Positions 1 to 9,663 of a stretch of DNA of 64,000 nucleotides are shown here, piece after piece. The notes under the pieces are model-generated. The model was not told the origin of the DNA. It searched no databases and was given only the letters and a program-made list of their open reading frames with translations. The DNA is from an uncultured Bacteroidota bacterium (GTDB lineage: Bacteria > Bacteroidota > Bacteroidia > 2-12-FULL-35-15). The first letter of the stretch is position 1; every line of letters starts with the position of its first letter. A program made the translations under genes and the position numbers. The stretch lies in assembly GCA_903926385.1 (NCBI GenBank), contig CAIYIS010000039.1, positions 1 to 64,000 of the forward strand. The letters are read 5' to 3'.

Positions 1-148
1 AACTACAAGAGCTGTATCATCAAAACTTGATGCTGCTGGAAAAGTACAATGTACTTCTTGCCACGGAGCTCACAGTAACAAACTTGGTTACCAAATGAGC
101 ATGAGCAACCAAGGTTCTGCTCTTTGCTTAATTTGCCACAGTAAATAA
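1..148 (+). CDS. Multihaem cytochrome c family protein, C-terminal fragment
   Basis: The reading frame is open from the window edge (codons start at base 2) to a TAA at 146-148 and encodes about 48 residues with two haem-binding CxxCH motifs, CTSCH followed by H two residues on, and CLICH just before the stop. The spacing resembles the doubled-CXXCH domain of periplasmic multihaem cytochromes, which carry electrons across the periplasm. The 5' end lies outside the window, so total haem number and subclass cannot be given. A strong terminator follows directly. Confidence 0.75.
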   Translation, partial: TTRAVSSKLDAAGKVQCTSCHGAHSNKLGYQMSMSNQGSALCLICHSK

Positions 149-171
149 TTAACTAACACTATTGTTTTTTA

Positions 172-197
172 GGGGCGAATTTTTCGCCCCTTTTTTT
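172..197 (+). terminator. Rho-independent terminator after the cytochrome gene
   Basis: A perfect GGGGCGAA / TTCGCCCC stem is followed by seven T residues, 24 bases past the cytochrome stop codon. It would also help insulate the convergent rsh gene. Confidence 0.85.
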
Positions 198-260
198 GTT
201 CCTTTTTGCCCAGAGTATACTTCCGGAAAAAAAATAAAGCTAGGAAAGCAATGAACGAGT

Positions 261-2480
261 CTATTCAGTTCCGTCTATTCTAGTGACATTCAAAACTCCC
301 TTAACTTTTCTAAGTTTTTTTGTCAATTCTGTTAGGTGATTGGTATCTTGAACAAACACCATAATTGCACCTTCAAAAGTACCATCATTCGTATCAAAAC
401 TTATAGAACGCATATTTACGTTTAATTCGTTTGAAATTATTTTGGTGATATTATTTACGATTCCAACTTCATCAATTCCGGTAATTTTTATGCCTGCAAG
501 AAAGGAGATGAGCTCTTTGCTTGTCCATTTAGCTTTTACAACACGATAGGCATAGTTGGAGAGAAGTTGAATAGCATTAGGACAATTAACTCGATGTATC
601 TTAATTCCCTCATTTATGGTAATGAATCCGAAAACATCATCTCCAGGAATTGGATTACAACATGGAGATAATTTGTAATCAATTTTTTGTAGGTTCTCTC
701 CAATAACAAGTAAATCTGTTTTTCCTCGAGCAGCAGTCACTAATTGTTCCAAAGAAGGAGAATGTTCATTTTTCTTAATATTTCCGGACTTGTGCATCAA
801 TTTACCACTATCCTGATAAAAATCTTTTAAATGTTTGAGACTAATATTCCCCAATGCAATTCTGTAATACAATTCCTGATTGCTTGGAAGTTTAAAAAAA
901 GTAGTTACCTGGTTAATATTATTTGTATTGAAATCAATATTAAGATGACTGAATTTTCTTTCCAACATAGCTTTACCATCTTTTGCGATTTTTCTTTTTT
1001 CTTCTTTCAACGCAACCTTTATTTTACCTTTTGCTCTCGCTGTGACAACAAAATTGAGCCAATCCTCTTTTGGTTTCTGTTTACTAGAAGTCAATACTTC
1101 AACCTGATCACCACTTTTTAATTGATAACTCAAAGGAACTAATTTGTGGTTAACTTTTGCTCCGATACATCTCTCGCCAACTTTTGTGTGGATATCGAAT
1201 GCAAAGTCTAAAGCGGTGGCATTTTTAGGAAGCGACCTAATTTCACCTTTAGGTGTAAATGCAAAAATTTCTTCTGCAAATAAATTAAGTTTGAAGTCGT
1301 CCAGAAATTCCATAGCATTCTCTAATGGATTTTCGAGAACTTCACGAATTTTTCTTATCCATTCGTCAAGCTGACTCTCGCTTGTACTGTCTTTGTATTT
1401 CCAATGAGCAGCATATCCTTTCTCTGCGAGTTCATCCATTCTCACACTTCGAATCTGAACTTCAACCCATTTACCTTCAGGTCCCATAACCGTAGCATGC
1501 AAACTTTCATAACCATTCGATTTAGGTGTGGAAATCCAATCTCTTAATCTGTCGGGGCTGGGAAGATAAAAATCTGTGACAATCGAATAAACTCTCCAAC
1601 AATCAGCCTTCTCTTTTTCAAGAGATGTATCTAGAATAATGCGAATGGCAAATAAATCAAATATTTCCTCAAAGGTTACCCCTTTGGTTTTCATTTTTGT
1701 ATTTATGGAATAAATTGATTTGGGACGACCAAGAATAGTGAACTTCATTCCTTGTTCTTCAAGTATCTCTTTTACTGGAACGATGAATTTAGAGATGAAT
1801 TTTTTTCGTTCGGGCTCGCTCGCAGTAAGTTTCTTCTGAATGCTTTCATAAACTTCAGGTTCTGTATACTTCAAACCTAAATCTTCCAATTCAGTTTTTA
1901 TTGCATTTAAACCCAGTCGATGTGCTAAAGGTGAATATAAATATAAGGTTTCTGAAGCGATCTTTAATTGCTTATCACGTTGCATGCTATCCAAGGTTCG
2001 CATATTGTGCAATCTGTCAGCAAGCTTTATTAAAATAACACGCACATCATCCGAAAGAGTAAGTAACATTTTTCGGAAGTTTTCGGCTTGCTGAGAAGAG
2101 CCTTGATCGAAAACTCCGGAAATCTTTGTTAAACCATCAATAATTTTTGCTTCCTTCTCACCAAAAAGGCCACGGATGTCATCAAGAGTTAAATCTGTGT
2201 CTTCAACAACATCGTGTAATAAGGCACAAACAACGGAAGTTGTTCCAAGCCCTATTTCTTCAGCACAAATATGAGCTACTGCTATTGGGTGATAAATGTA
2301 TGGTTCGCCTGATTTCCTTCGCATGTCTTTGTGTGCTTCCAAAGCAATGTCAAAGGCTTTACGGATTAATAATTTATCTCCTTTTTCCAATGTGCGTTTA
2401 CAGGCCTGCAATAAGGCTTTGTAACGCTTTAGAATTTCTTTCTTTTCAAGTTCTAAATCTATATAATTTTGTTCTTCCAT
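261..2480 (-). CDS. rsh: Bifunctional (p)ppGpp synthetase/hydrolase (RelA/SpoT homologue)
   Basis: 739 aa, the normal length of a long RSH enzyme, which makes and degrades the stringent-response alarmone (p)ppGpp in the cytoplasm. An N-terminal HD hydrolase domain (about residues 40-200) has the RxxSGEPYIxHP segment near 54-66 and the metal-binding HD pair at 89-90 followed by VVEDTD. The synthetase domain follows (about 230-370) with SNGYESLH and EVQIRS. Then come a TGS domain (about 405-465, starting IFAFTPKGEI) and a C-terminal ACT domain. The intact HDxxED region suggests hydrolase activity is kept. It stands alone and diverges from the membrane-protein gene at 2573; a TAnnTTTG -7 element precedes it. 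Bacteroidota databases name it relA or spoT interchangeably. Confidence 0.95.
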   Translation of the reverse strand: MEEQNYIDLELEKKEILKRYKALLQACKRTLEKGDKLLIRKAFDIALEAHKDMRRKSGEPYIYHPIAVAHICAEEIGLGTTSVVCALLHDVVEDTDLTLDDIRGLFGEKEAKIIDGLTKISGVFDQGSSQQAENFRKMLLTLSDDVRVILIKLADRLHNMRTLDSMQRDKQLKIASETLYLYSPLAHRLGLNAIKTELEDLGLKYTEPEVYESIQKKLTASEPERKKFISKFIVPVKEILEEQGMKFTILGRPKSIYSINTKMKTKGVTFEEIFDLFAIRIILDTSLEKEKADCWRVYSIVTDFYLPSPDRLRDWISTPKSNGYESLHATVMGPEGKWVEVQIRSVRMDELAEKGYAAHWKYKDSTSESQLDEWIRKIREVLENPLENAMEFLDDFKLNLFAEEIFAFTPKGEIRSLPKNATALDFAFDIHTKVGERCIGAKVNHKLVPLSYQLKSGDQVEVLTSSKQKPKEDWLNFVVTARAKGKIKVALKEEKRKIAKDGKAMLERKFSHLNIDFNTNNINQVTTFFKLPSNQELYYRIALGNISLKHLKDFYQDSGKLMHKSGNIKKNEHSPSLEQLVTAARGKTDLLVIGENLQKIDYKLSPCCNPIPGDDVFGFITINEGIKIHRVNCPNAIQLLSNYAYRVVKAKWTSKELISFLAGIKITGIDEVGIVNNITKIISNELNVNMRSISFDTNDGTFEGAIMVFVQDTNHLTELTKKLRKVKGVLNVTRIDGTE

Positions 2481-2501
2481 AAACTATTAAATAATTTGTT
2501 A

Positions 2502-2509
2502 CAAAGTTA
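2502..2509 (-). promoter_or_regulatory. Candidate -7 element (TAACTTTG) for rsh
   Basis: On the minus strand TAACTTTG matches the Bacteroidota -7 consensus TAnnTTTG, 22 bases before the rsh ATG. No convincing -33 TTTG is seen, so this is a motif-level call. Confidence 0.5.
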
Positions 2510-2522
2510 CTTCTAAAATTTC

Positions 2523-2530
2523 TACTTTTG
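2523..2530 (+). promoter_or_regulatory. Candidate -7 element (TACTTTTG) for the 2573 gene
   Basis: TACTTTTG matches TAnnTTTG, and a TTTG lies upstream at 2495-2498, slightly farther away than usual. Together with the opposite element at 2502-2509 it forms a compact divergent promoter region. Confidence 0.45.
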
Positions 2531-2572
2531 AAAAAAGAAAAACGAAGGAAATTCAGAACGCTCGAATAAAAC

Positions 2573-3946
2573 ATGAACGAAATAAAAAACTACGGATACA
2601 TTGATAATCTTTCATTATCAGAATACGTTGCATTTCCAATATATATAGTAATAATCTTTTTGATATCTTATTACATACAATACAAGCATGTAAGGTCAAA
2701 TTCTCTTTATAAGTATTATACTCAGGCTGTTTTGGCTAAAGTAATTGGGGCATCATGTTTTTGTTTAGTGTATATATTTGTTTATAAAGGAGGCGATACT
2801 ATTTCATATTTTGAATCTTCTAGGGCTTTATGTAATTTAATGGAAGTAAGGCCTGTTGATTTTATGAAAGTGTATTTGGAAAAAGGGAGTATAGAGAATT
2901 ATTATTTGTTTAATGGAATTGATACTGGATACCCATGGATGTACATGTTCCTTGAACCTAAATCTTTTTTTCTTGTTAAAATTATAGTTCCATTCATGTT
3001 TCTTTCATTTCAATCATATGTACTGACCACAATATTATTGTCTTGGGCATCTTTTGCAGGAATTTGGCGTTTATTTTTGATGTTTTCTCAAATGTATAAG
3101 AAGACAGTATTTCATTTAGCTATCTCCATTTTGTTTATTCCTTCAGTTATATTTTGGGGGTCAGGTTTGTTGAAAGATACTGTTACCTTATCAGCCTCCT
3201 GTTGGTTTATTTATGCTTTATATCATGCCTTCATTATTAAACAAAAAAAAATAAAATATTTTATAATTCTGTTAATAAGCGGATATTTTATTCTTGCAAT
3301 CAAACCTTATATTTTATTTGCGCTACTTCCAGGCGTTATTATTTGGGTGGTGTACGACAAAATAAAGATGATAAAAATGAAATTACTAAAATATTCATTC
3401 ATTCCTTTGATATACCTTATTAGCTTTGGTGGCGGATATCTTATATTATCTGCTCTGGGAGGTTTTGATTTAAAATCTTTGGTTAACGAAGCTTCTATTA
3501 AACAAGCTGATTTGAAACGAGCTGAATATAAGGGGAACTCATTCGATATTGGTTCTTATAATTCAGTTGATGAAGCTGTCGGTTTGGCTCCAAAGGCTAT
3601 TATTTCCGGTTTATATCGCCCTTACATTTGGGAAGCAAAAAATGTTGTAATGTTTTTATCTGGAATAGAAAATCTTGTCTATTTAGGATTAACAGTTTTT
3701 ATTATTAGTAGAATTAGGTTTTTAAGATTATTAAAGATTTTATTCGATAATCCGCTTGTCCTTTTTTGTTTGTCTTATTCTGTAATTTTTTCTTTAATTA
3801 TAGGCTTGTCAACCTCAAATTTTGGAGCGTTAGTTCGTTTCAAAATTGCCTTTTTACCCGAATTTTTAAGTGCTTTAGTAATCCTGAATTATTATATGAA
3901 GAACAAAAAGGTGACTACCATGGATGAAAATGATTCGAATAAATAG
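2573..3946 (+). CDS. Polytopic membrane protein, possibly polysaccharide-related
   Basis: 457 aa with roughly nine to eleven hydrophobic segments spread from residue about 17 to 440, a charged loop in the middle (around residues 310-340) and a short charged cytoplasmic-type tail. The layout resembles O-antigen polymerase/EpsG-like or GT39-like membrane proteins, but I see no diagnostic catalytic motif and do not assign a family. It is the only plus-strand gene at this edge of the polysaccharide locus and converges on galE with a 7-bp gap. Polymerisation or modification of a surface glycan is inferred from position only. Confidence 0.6.
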   Translation: MNEIKNYGYIDNLSLSEYVAFPIYIVIIFLISYYIQYKHVRSNSLYKYYTQAVLAKVIGASCFCLVYIFVYKGGDTISYFESSRALCNLMEVRPVDFMKVYLEKGSIENYYLFNGIDTGYPWMYMFLEPKSFFLVKIIVPFMFLSFQSYVLTTILLSWASFAGIWRLFLMFSQMYKKTVFHLAISILFIPSVIFWGSGLLKDTVTLSASCWFIYALYHAFIIKQKKIKYFIILLISGYFILAIKPYILFALLPGVIIWVVYDKIKMIKMKLLKYSFIPLIYLISFGGGYLILSALGGFDLKSLVNEASIKQADLKRAEYKGNSFDIGSYNSVDEAVGLAPKAIISGLYRPYIWEAKNVVMFLSGIENLVYLGLTVFIISRIRFLRLLKILFDNPLVLFCLSYSVIFSLIIGLSTSNFGALVRFKIAFLPEFLSALVILNYYMKNKKVTTMDENDSNK

Positions 3947-3953
3947 TAAAGTC

Positions 3954-4985
3954 CTAATGTTCTGATTTTAGATTCAACTCCCACTTCCAGGCACTATCTA
4001 TCATTTCATCAAGGCTAAATTTTGTTTCCCACTTTAGTTCTGTTTTCGAAAGCGTAGTTTCCGAATAAATAGCTTCTACATCTCCATCTCGTCTTCCTCC
4101 AACTACATAATTTAGTTTTATTCCAGAAATTTTTTCAAATGATGAAATAGCTTCAAACACACTTACTCCATTTCCGGTTCCTAAATTAAAGATTGAAAAA
4201 TTAGTCTTATTTTTTGATTCTATCAAATAGTTTAATGCTTTAATATGAGCTATCGCAATGTCTGTAACATGTATGTAATCTCTTATGCACGAGCCGTCAC
4301 GGGTCGCGTAATCATGACCATAAACAGTCATTTGTTTAATTTTCCCTATTGCAGTTTGAGTAATAACGGGTACCAAATTAGATGGTTTATTAATTGGATC
4401 TTCTCCAATCAAGCCCGAAACATGAGCCCCAACAGGATTAAAATAGCGCAATGCTATGACTTCTAACTTCGAATATATTTTAGAATAATCTTTTAGTATT
4501 TCTTCACCTATTTGCTTAGTGTATGCATAAGGCGATTCCGCTTTATTTAAAGGTGTGTTCTCTTTAACCGGGAGTTGAGAAATATTTCCGTACACAGAAC
4601 ACGATGAAGAAAATATGAAATTAGCAACATCGAATTTCAAACAGCATTGCAATATATTGAGCAAAGAATTGATATTGTTATCATAATACTTGTGAGGATT
4701 AGCAACCGATTCTGGTACTAGTTTGAAAGCAGCAAAATGAATTATCCCACAAATTTCTCCTTCCTTCTCAAATATCTTTTCTAACTCCTCTATGTTTTTT
4801 AAATCACAGTTGTAATTAGTAACAGATTTTCCTGTTATTTTCTTAATTCTTTCGTAAGTTTTAGGTGTTGAGTTCGAAAAATCATCTATCGATATAATTT
4901 CAAAACAGGAATTTTCCAACATCTCGATTATTGTGTGCGACCCTATATATCCAGCACCTCCGGTTACAATTATTTTTTTAGGCAT
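3954..4985 (-). CDS. galE: UDP-glucose 4-epimerase
   Basis: 343 aa; interconverts UDP-glucose and UDP-galactose to supply galactose for glycan synthesis. The NAD-binding GGAGYIGSH motif lies a few residues from the start, the SSSCSVYG segment supplies the catalytic Ser region, and the YAYTK (YxxxK) pair is present. The C-terminal part has the GalE-type GTGNGVSV and GGRRDGDV segments. I chose the ATG at 4985 (MPKKIIV) rather than an in-frame ATG 39 bases upstream, because Rossmann proteins start right before the glycine motif. This start overlaps the stop of the upstream glycosyltransferase by 8 bp, indicating translational coupling. Confidence 0.93.
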   Translation of the reverse strand: MPKKIIVTGGAGYIGSHTIIEMLENSCFEIISIDDFSNSTPKTYERIKKITGKSVTNYNCDLKNIEELEKIFEKEGEICGIIHFAAFKLVPESVANPHKYYDNNINSLLNILQCCLKFDVANFIFSSSCSVYGNISQLPVKENTPLNKAESPYAYTKQIGEEILKDYSKIYSKLEVIALRYFNPVGAHVSGLIGEDPINKPSNLVPVITQTAIGKIKQMTVYGHDYATRDGSCIRDYIHVTDIAIAHIKALNYLIESKNKTNFSIFNLGTGNGVSVFEAISSFEKISGIKLNYVVGGRRDGDVEAIYSETTLSKTELKWETKFSLDEMIDSAWKWELNLKSEH

Positions 4986-6183
4986 TTCCATAAATGGATC
5001 TATAAATTTTATTTGCAATTTCAAAATTACGATATTTCTCCGACAAAGGTCTGATTTTATTGTACAGTTGTTCTCTCGAATTATTTTGGAGTAGCATATC
5101 TATTTCTTGAATAGATTTTAAATACGATTCTTCATTCATATTTTCAATCACACTGCCAGTTTCCGATTTTGCTATTATTTCCGAATCATCCGAAATGTTT
5201 TTTGTAATAACTACGGGTATTCCCAATGCCCAGTATTCACCATCTTTTATAGGCGAACAAAACCGCTTTGAAGGAACCGATTTCACTGGAGTTATTGCAA
5301 AATCGGCCAATCCCATATAATCCGGAATTTGATGATGCGACACATACCTATGAATAACTGTATCCTCTTTCAAATGTGCTTTAGTTGCCACCTTACTTAT
5401 CTCCGAAGAGGAATGAGAAGAAAGAACTAGAACTTTAAATCTATCGCCCCAATAGGTTTCAGCGGTTTTGAAAAAAGAAAACACTTCGTCTTCCAGATAA
5501 ATTCCTCCAAATTTTCCTGCATACACACACACTATTTTATCTGCCAGATTTAATTCCTTAAGCAGTTTTTTATTCTTCACATTGCCATAAGAGAACAAAT
5601 CCAAATCAACACAGGCTGGTTTAACAAACATATTATCTTTTGTATGGTTGTATTTTTCCTTTGCATATTCTTTCATGCCCGAGGCTGCCGCTATCAGATA
5701 TTTTGCTTTTCGGCTTTGCAACTTTTCAAATCGAAACAAAAGTTTAAATGCAAAGCTGTCTTTTTTCCAAGTTCCATTTTCCACCATTGCTTCGGCATGG
5801 GGTTCATAACTGTCAATTATTAGTTCTCTTCGAGTAAGCATTGCAAGTATGTATGCTATCATTCCTGCTGGTGTACACCAGGCATGCACCGTAGATATTT
5901 TTTCTCTTCTTATTATGCCCAAAAGTTTCAACATTGTTTTCATCCACATCAAAATGCCACCTATTCCGAAAGATTGGTAAGCCACACTAATATTAATGAT
6001 TGATTCATCACCTGTCATTTGCTCTTTTGCAAAAGCATCTTTATCCAATGTGAGCAGAAAGATTTTACTCCCTGCCGGAAGTGCTTTCAAAATCAACCTG
6101 GCATATGGCAATGTATACGTCTGAATCAAAGCATCCGTATAACTCCAGTAGGTAATTATCAATATGTTTTTAGGGGCTTTCAA
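4978..6183 (-). CDS. Glycosyltransferase, GT-B fold (GT4-like)
   Basis: 401 aa. The N-terminal half starts with a beta-strand (KNILIITYW) and contains the HAWCTPAG segment typical of GT4-like donor/acceptor halves. The C-terminal half has VCVYAGKFGG and a late DGEYWALGIPVVIT segment, whose acidic residue corresponds to the GT4 nucleotide-sugar site. It probably adds a sugar from a nucleotide donor to a growing surface glycan at the cytoplasmic face. It abuts the GT2 gene at 6184 with no gap and overlaps galE, so it sits inside one transcription unit. Confidence 0.82.
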   Translation of the reverse strand: MKAPKNILIITYWSYTDALIQTYTLPYARLILKALPAGSKIFLLTLDKDAFAKEQMTGDESIINISVAYQSFGIGGILMWMKTMLKLLGIIRREKISTVHAWCTPAGMIAYILAMLTRRELIIDSYEPHAEAMVENGTWKKDSFAFKLLFRFEKLQSRKAKYLIAAASGMKEYAKEKYNHTKDNMFVKPACVDLDLFSYGNVKNKKLLKELNLADKIVCVYAGKFGGIYLEDEVFSFFKTAETYWGDRFKVLVLSSHSSSEISKVATKAHLKEDTVIHRYVSHHQIPDYMGLADFAITPVKSVPSKRFCSPIKDGEYWALGIPVVITKNISDDSEIIAKSETGSVIENMNEESYLKSIQEIDMLLQNNSREQLYNKIRPLSEKYRNFEIANKIYRSIYGNA

Positions 6184-7062
6184 TCAAAACAATTGTTTTA
6201 AGATGGCATAAAAACGTTTACTAAAAACAATTGAATTATTTTCTTTCCACCCTTTTAATAAATAAGCTAACGCTTCTTTTCTGTATTTCTTTGTCAATGC
6301 CAGATGCAATGACACATAAGTATAACAGCTCGATTTGAACTTATCTAAATCCGATTTGTAATAGTTCACCACATTGCTGTTATTTAAAACATACTTCATA
6401 AATGTATCCATCCGATTAATAAGGGCATCTTTTTGTGTAGTTAACACAGAGCGCTCATCATGATTCACAATGGCCGAGGTAATGATATTCGAATATTCTA
6501 TTTTATATGCCGAGGCCATTCGCAACCACAACTCCCAGTCTTCTAATGCCGCAAGAGCTCTGTCTTCATTAAATAAGTTGGCTGTGGCTATATCCTTTCG
6601 TAAAAACACTCCATTACAACTCATAAAGTTTCCCGAAATAAGTTTTCTGTTTATCCCCTCATTCAACATAGCTTTTTGTTCTATTACACTTCCATTCGGT
6701 TTTATTATTTCATAACGCGTATGCAATAGTTCAGGCAGGTGCTTTGCTTGCAGAGCATCATAAGCCACTTGCAGATGATTAGTGTAAAACAAATCATCAG
6801 AGTCCAAAAAAGTAATATAACTTCCGTTTGCAAGTTTAGTTCCATGGTTCCGAGCTGCAGCCCGCTCGCTATTTGTTTGCTTGCGATATGTTATTTTATC
6901 CGAATTAAGTTCTTTCATTACTGCCTCGGTGTTATCAGTACTTCCATCATCTATAATAATAATTTCAAAATCCTGAAAACTTTGAGTTAATACCGAAACA
7001 ACTGTCTTTGCTATTAAATCAGCTCGATTGTAAGTAGGAATAACAATTGTAAAAAAACTCAT
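6184..7062 (-). CDS. Family 2 glycosyltransferase
   Basis: 292 aa. GT-A fold signatures are clear: IVIPTYNRADLI at the N-terminus, IIIDDGSTDNT around residue 35, and the metal-binding TFLDSDD near residue 90. The later ALEDWELWLRMA segment matches the ED/Q-like catalytic region of GT2 enzymes. No membrane segment is evident, so it probably acts as a soluble or peripheral transferase on a lipid-linked glycan. Five bases separate it from the next upstream gene. Confidence 0.88.
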   Translation of the reverse strand: MSFFTIVIPTYNRADLIAKTVVSVLTQSFQDFEIIIIDDGSTDNTEAVMKELNSDKITYRKQTNSERAAARNHGTKLANGSYITFLDSDDLFYTNHLQVAYDALQAKHLPELLHTRYEIIKPNGSVIEQKAMLNEGINRKLISGNFMSCNGVFLRKDIATANLFNEDRALAALEDWELWLRMASAYKIEYSNIITSAIVNHDERSVLTTQKDALINRMDTFMKYVLNNSNVVNYYKSDLDKFKSSCYTYVSLHLALTKKYRKEALAYLLKGWKENNSIVFSKRFYAILKQLF

Positions 7063-7067
7063 GCCGA

Positions 7068-8054
7068 TTATTTTCGTGTAAAATGACGTAGTAAGTTAAT
7101 TAACGAAGGATTCAAATATTTAGATTTTTTGAACACCTGATTTACTCTCTCCTGAAAATAAAATTCGGGGTCGAACTCTTTAATGAGCTCAGCCAATTCG
7201 GCTGTTTTACTTAAATCTAGCGCATCGTAATAGTAGTGCATTTGAGTATTTAAAAAATACAATGTAGATAGTTTTATATTATCAGGATATTTCGAAACAT
7301 CATATTTGTCTTTACCTTTATTATATAAACCCGCTTTCTCCATTATGTCACTTTCGGCAGATGTGTTAGGCACCGATCTCAGTAATTTGCTGTAAATTAT
7401 ACTCCATTCTTTCGCGAAATTCAATCCCTGCACAGTTTTACTTTCCGCATGTATTCGGTATTTCGAAAACACTTCTTTGGTTTGAAGAATCGAATAATTC
7501 AGTGCTATTCTCACCAGCAAATCGTAATCCATACCATAGTGCAACGATTCATCCAACATGCCAATCGTATTCAAAATTTCTTTTTTAAAAAAAGAAGAAG
7601 GTTGAGGAAATGGAATAAAAGCCAGATATTTTTCTTGCAAATTCTTCGATACCGATTGAGTGAATCGTTCCTTTTTTCCCATACCGAATAAAATCGAATT
7701 ACCATGAATAAGTTTAGTGTTCGGGTTTTTCTCAAACAAATCCACTACTCTTGTCAACGTGTTTGGTAAATAAGCATCATCGCTGTTCAACCAGGTAACT
7801 ATGTCGCCTGTGGCCAACTTCATCCCTTTGTTTATCGCTTCGCTTTGGCCCCCGTCTTTCTCACTAACCCAATAGGTAATATGCTCAGCATATTTTTTTA
7901 TAATGTCTACCGTGTTATCTGTGCTTCCTCCGTCAATGATGATATGTTCTGCATTTTCGTAATTCTGATTTTTCACCGACAGTATACATTCTTCAATGTA
8001 CTGTCCCTGATTATACGATGGGGTTATAATTGAAATTTTGGGTAAAGAACTCAT
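7068..8054 (-). CDS. Family 2 glycosyltransferase
   Basis: 328 aa. ISIITPSYNQGQYIEE opens the GT-A domain, IIIDGGSTDNTVDI follows, and VTWLNSDDAY carries the DxD-like metal site near residue 90. GMDYDLLVRIAL fits the acceptor/catalytic helix seen in many Bacteroidota GT2 proteins. The remaining 120 residues are a helical C-terminal tail of unclear role. It heads a tight group of four genes down to galE; upstream are a noncoding gap and a broken methyltransferase gene. Confidence 0.88.
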   Translation of the reverse strand: MSSLPKISIITPSYNQGQYIEECILSVKNQNYENAEHIIIDGGSTDNTVDIIKKYAEHITYWVSEKDGGQSEAINKGMKLATGDIVTWLNSDDAYLPNTLTRVVDLFEKNPNTKLIHGNSILFGMGKKERFTQSVSKNLQEKYLAFIPFPQPSSFFKKEILNTIGMLDESLHYGMDYDLLVRIALNYSILQTKEVFSKYRIHAESKTVQGLNFAKEWSIIYSKLLRSVPNTSAESDIMEKAGLYNKGKDKYDVSKYPDNIKLSTLYFLNTQMHYYYDALDLSKTAELAELIKEFDPEFYFQERVNQVFKKSKYLNPSLINLLRHFTRK

Positions 8055-8181
8055 CAGTTAGTCTCGAAATTTTTTAATTCCAATTTTTTTGCAGTCCACT
8101 TAATTTGTAAATACATTCTGCGCAAAATTAACAATCATATTACGATTACGAATGCTAAAAGTGTATAAAATTGGTTTCTTT

Positions 8182-8216
8182 ACCTCTATTTTTTGACGAT
8201 TCAACCAAATAGAGGT
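8182..8216. repeat. Perfect 10-bp inverted repeat in a noncoding gap
   Basis: ACCTCTATTT (8182-8191) and AAATAGAGGT (8207-8216) are separated by 15 bases. Neither strand has a T-run after the stem, so it is not a classical terminator. It lies in the 258-bp gap (8055-8312) between the broken methyltransferase and the GT2 gene, where no coding region was seen. Confidence 0.5.
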
Positions 8217-8312
8217 CTTTAATGCAAGAAATCGTATAAAGTTTCAGATCAGTGCTTCGCATAGTTAGTCACAAATTCACAGAAGCAGGAATTTGCAATG
8301 GCTAACTCCTTC

Positions 8313-9046
8313 TTACCTTAATTTCTTTATAAGATAATTGGGGTTATTTACTATCACTTGGTATCGGTCTTCCTTCTTAATTTCCTGTATAAGTTTGTTT
8401 ACTTCCCAAATAGAATCATCGCCCGAGTCATCAAACAATATAAATCCACCCGTTTCCAGATATTTATCAACGTTTTCAAAATCTCTCTTTGCAAAAGGGT
8501 AAGTGTGGTTCCCATCAATGTATGCAAAACTTATTTACCTCCCAGTTTTATTTGTCTGCCATGCACATCGGTTTCATTTTTCTCTTCTTTCCAAAGTTTA
8601 AAAAACTAATCCGAAAATTGTTCAATGGTATAAGGTAAATGATTTTTGCTGAAGAAAGCAGTGTTACGAACATAACTTTCTTTTACAAACAATTTGTATT
8701 CGTTATGTGTAATGTTACTTCCGGTCAAAAATTCATTCGCATTTTCTCCACCTTCAAAAATCCATTTGTCTGCAGTAATAAGTTTATTTAATTTATTAAA
8801 CTTTTGTAGATAATAAGAAATAACATTGGTAGAGAGTCCGCAAAAAGAACCAATTTCAATTACCGGACTATTAGAAGGCAAATGTTCAATAGCATACTCA
8901 AAACAATAAAGGTTACCGTTATCCAGCGTTCCAGCATTGGCAAATTTTAACCAACTTATAAATTCATAGGGTTTGGCTTGTTTCTGATGAGTGCCACTTA
9001 CTCTTAAAAGAGCTTTCTTAAGTGTTTTTGTAATCTTATTCTTCAT
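8313..9046 (-). pseudogene. Broken class I SAM methyltransferase (in-frame stop plus frameshift)
   Basis: The first 146 codons read as a methyltransferase N-terminal part with the SAM-site segment VIEIGSFCGLSTNV. They end at a TAG after TIEQFSD. Translation past the TAG continues sensibly (FFKLWKEEKNETDVHG) to LGGK and then hits TAA. Shifting frame there restores ISFAYIDGNHTYPFAKRD, then GGFILFDDSGDDS, ending NYLIKKLR at the TAA 8313-8315. The IDGNHTY and FDDSGDDS motifs are typical of this methyltransferase family. One lost A restores the second junction and one base change explains the TAG. The intact gene would have coded for about 244 aa in the polysaccharide cluster. Confidence 0.85.
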
Positions 9047-9663
9047 ATTTAGGTTTTTGTGGTTTACCTTTATTCTCTATTTTTCTATACTTGTGGACAA
9101 ATGTATACTTTTATAAATAATAAGAGCAAGGGAGCTTCATTTATTTTTATGTCGCCTTTTATTGAAATATTTTAAATTTCATTTTTATGGGGGGATGAAA
9201 ATTGGTGTTTACGGTTTCGGAATTTCTGTAATAATATTACATTTTCTTATCTTTAGTTTATAAATTTGTGTCTTGAGGTAATCAATTCGTGTCTTCAGTT
9301 TATGAATTCTTGTCACCGGATTATAAATTCGTGTCTTGAGGTAATCAATTCGTGTCTTGAGTTTATGAGTTCTTGTCTTCAGATTACAAATTCGTGTCTC
9401 TAGTTTATAAATTCGTGCCAAGGTATTTTGGAGTTGGTTTGTTGATTTGGTGGTTTTGTCGTGGGTGTTTTTAGTCTTGGTAATTGAAGATATTGGGTTT
9501 TTAATGATGAAAATGTAAGATTTGTTAGGTATTTTCTGTGAAATGGGTGTTTTTTTTGAAAATTGGGGATGTGGTGTTAGGAGGAAAGGAGAGGTTTGAC
9601 GATTGTTGATTGAGTATTGAGTAATTTTATACTTGAAATCGGAAACCCAAGGAAGAGGTAAGT
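9047..9663. other. 617-bp gap without a supported gene
   Basis: This gap inside the polysaccharide cluster holds the 21-bp tandem array at 9241-9420, followed by about 240 bp of T/G-rich sequence with no coding signal. A 70-residue minus-strand reading frame over the array is explained by the repeat unit being a multiple of three. No promoter was identified. Confidence 0.6.
9241..9420. repeat. 21-bp tandem repeat array, about 8.5 copies
   Basis: Units of exactly 21 bp begin at 9241, 9262, 9283, 9304, 9325, 9346, 9367, 9388 and 9409. They vary around AAATTCGTGTCTTGAGTTTAT, with CAATTCG and GAATTCT variants alternating as if a longer higher-order unit had been copied. The array is intergenic, between the methyltransferase at 9664 and the broken methyltransferase gene. 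Confidence 0.9.

Noticed and set aside
9209-9421. 70-aa minus-strand frame of KLKTRI repeats
   Set aside because: It follows the 21-bp tandem units exactly and has no independent coding signal.
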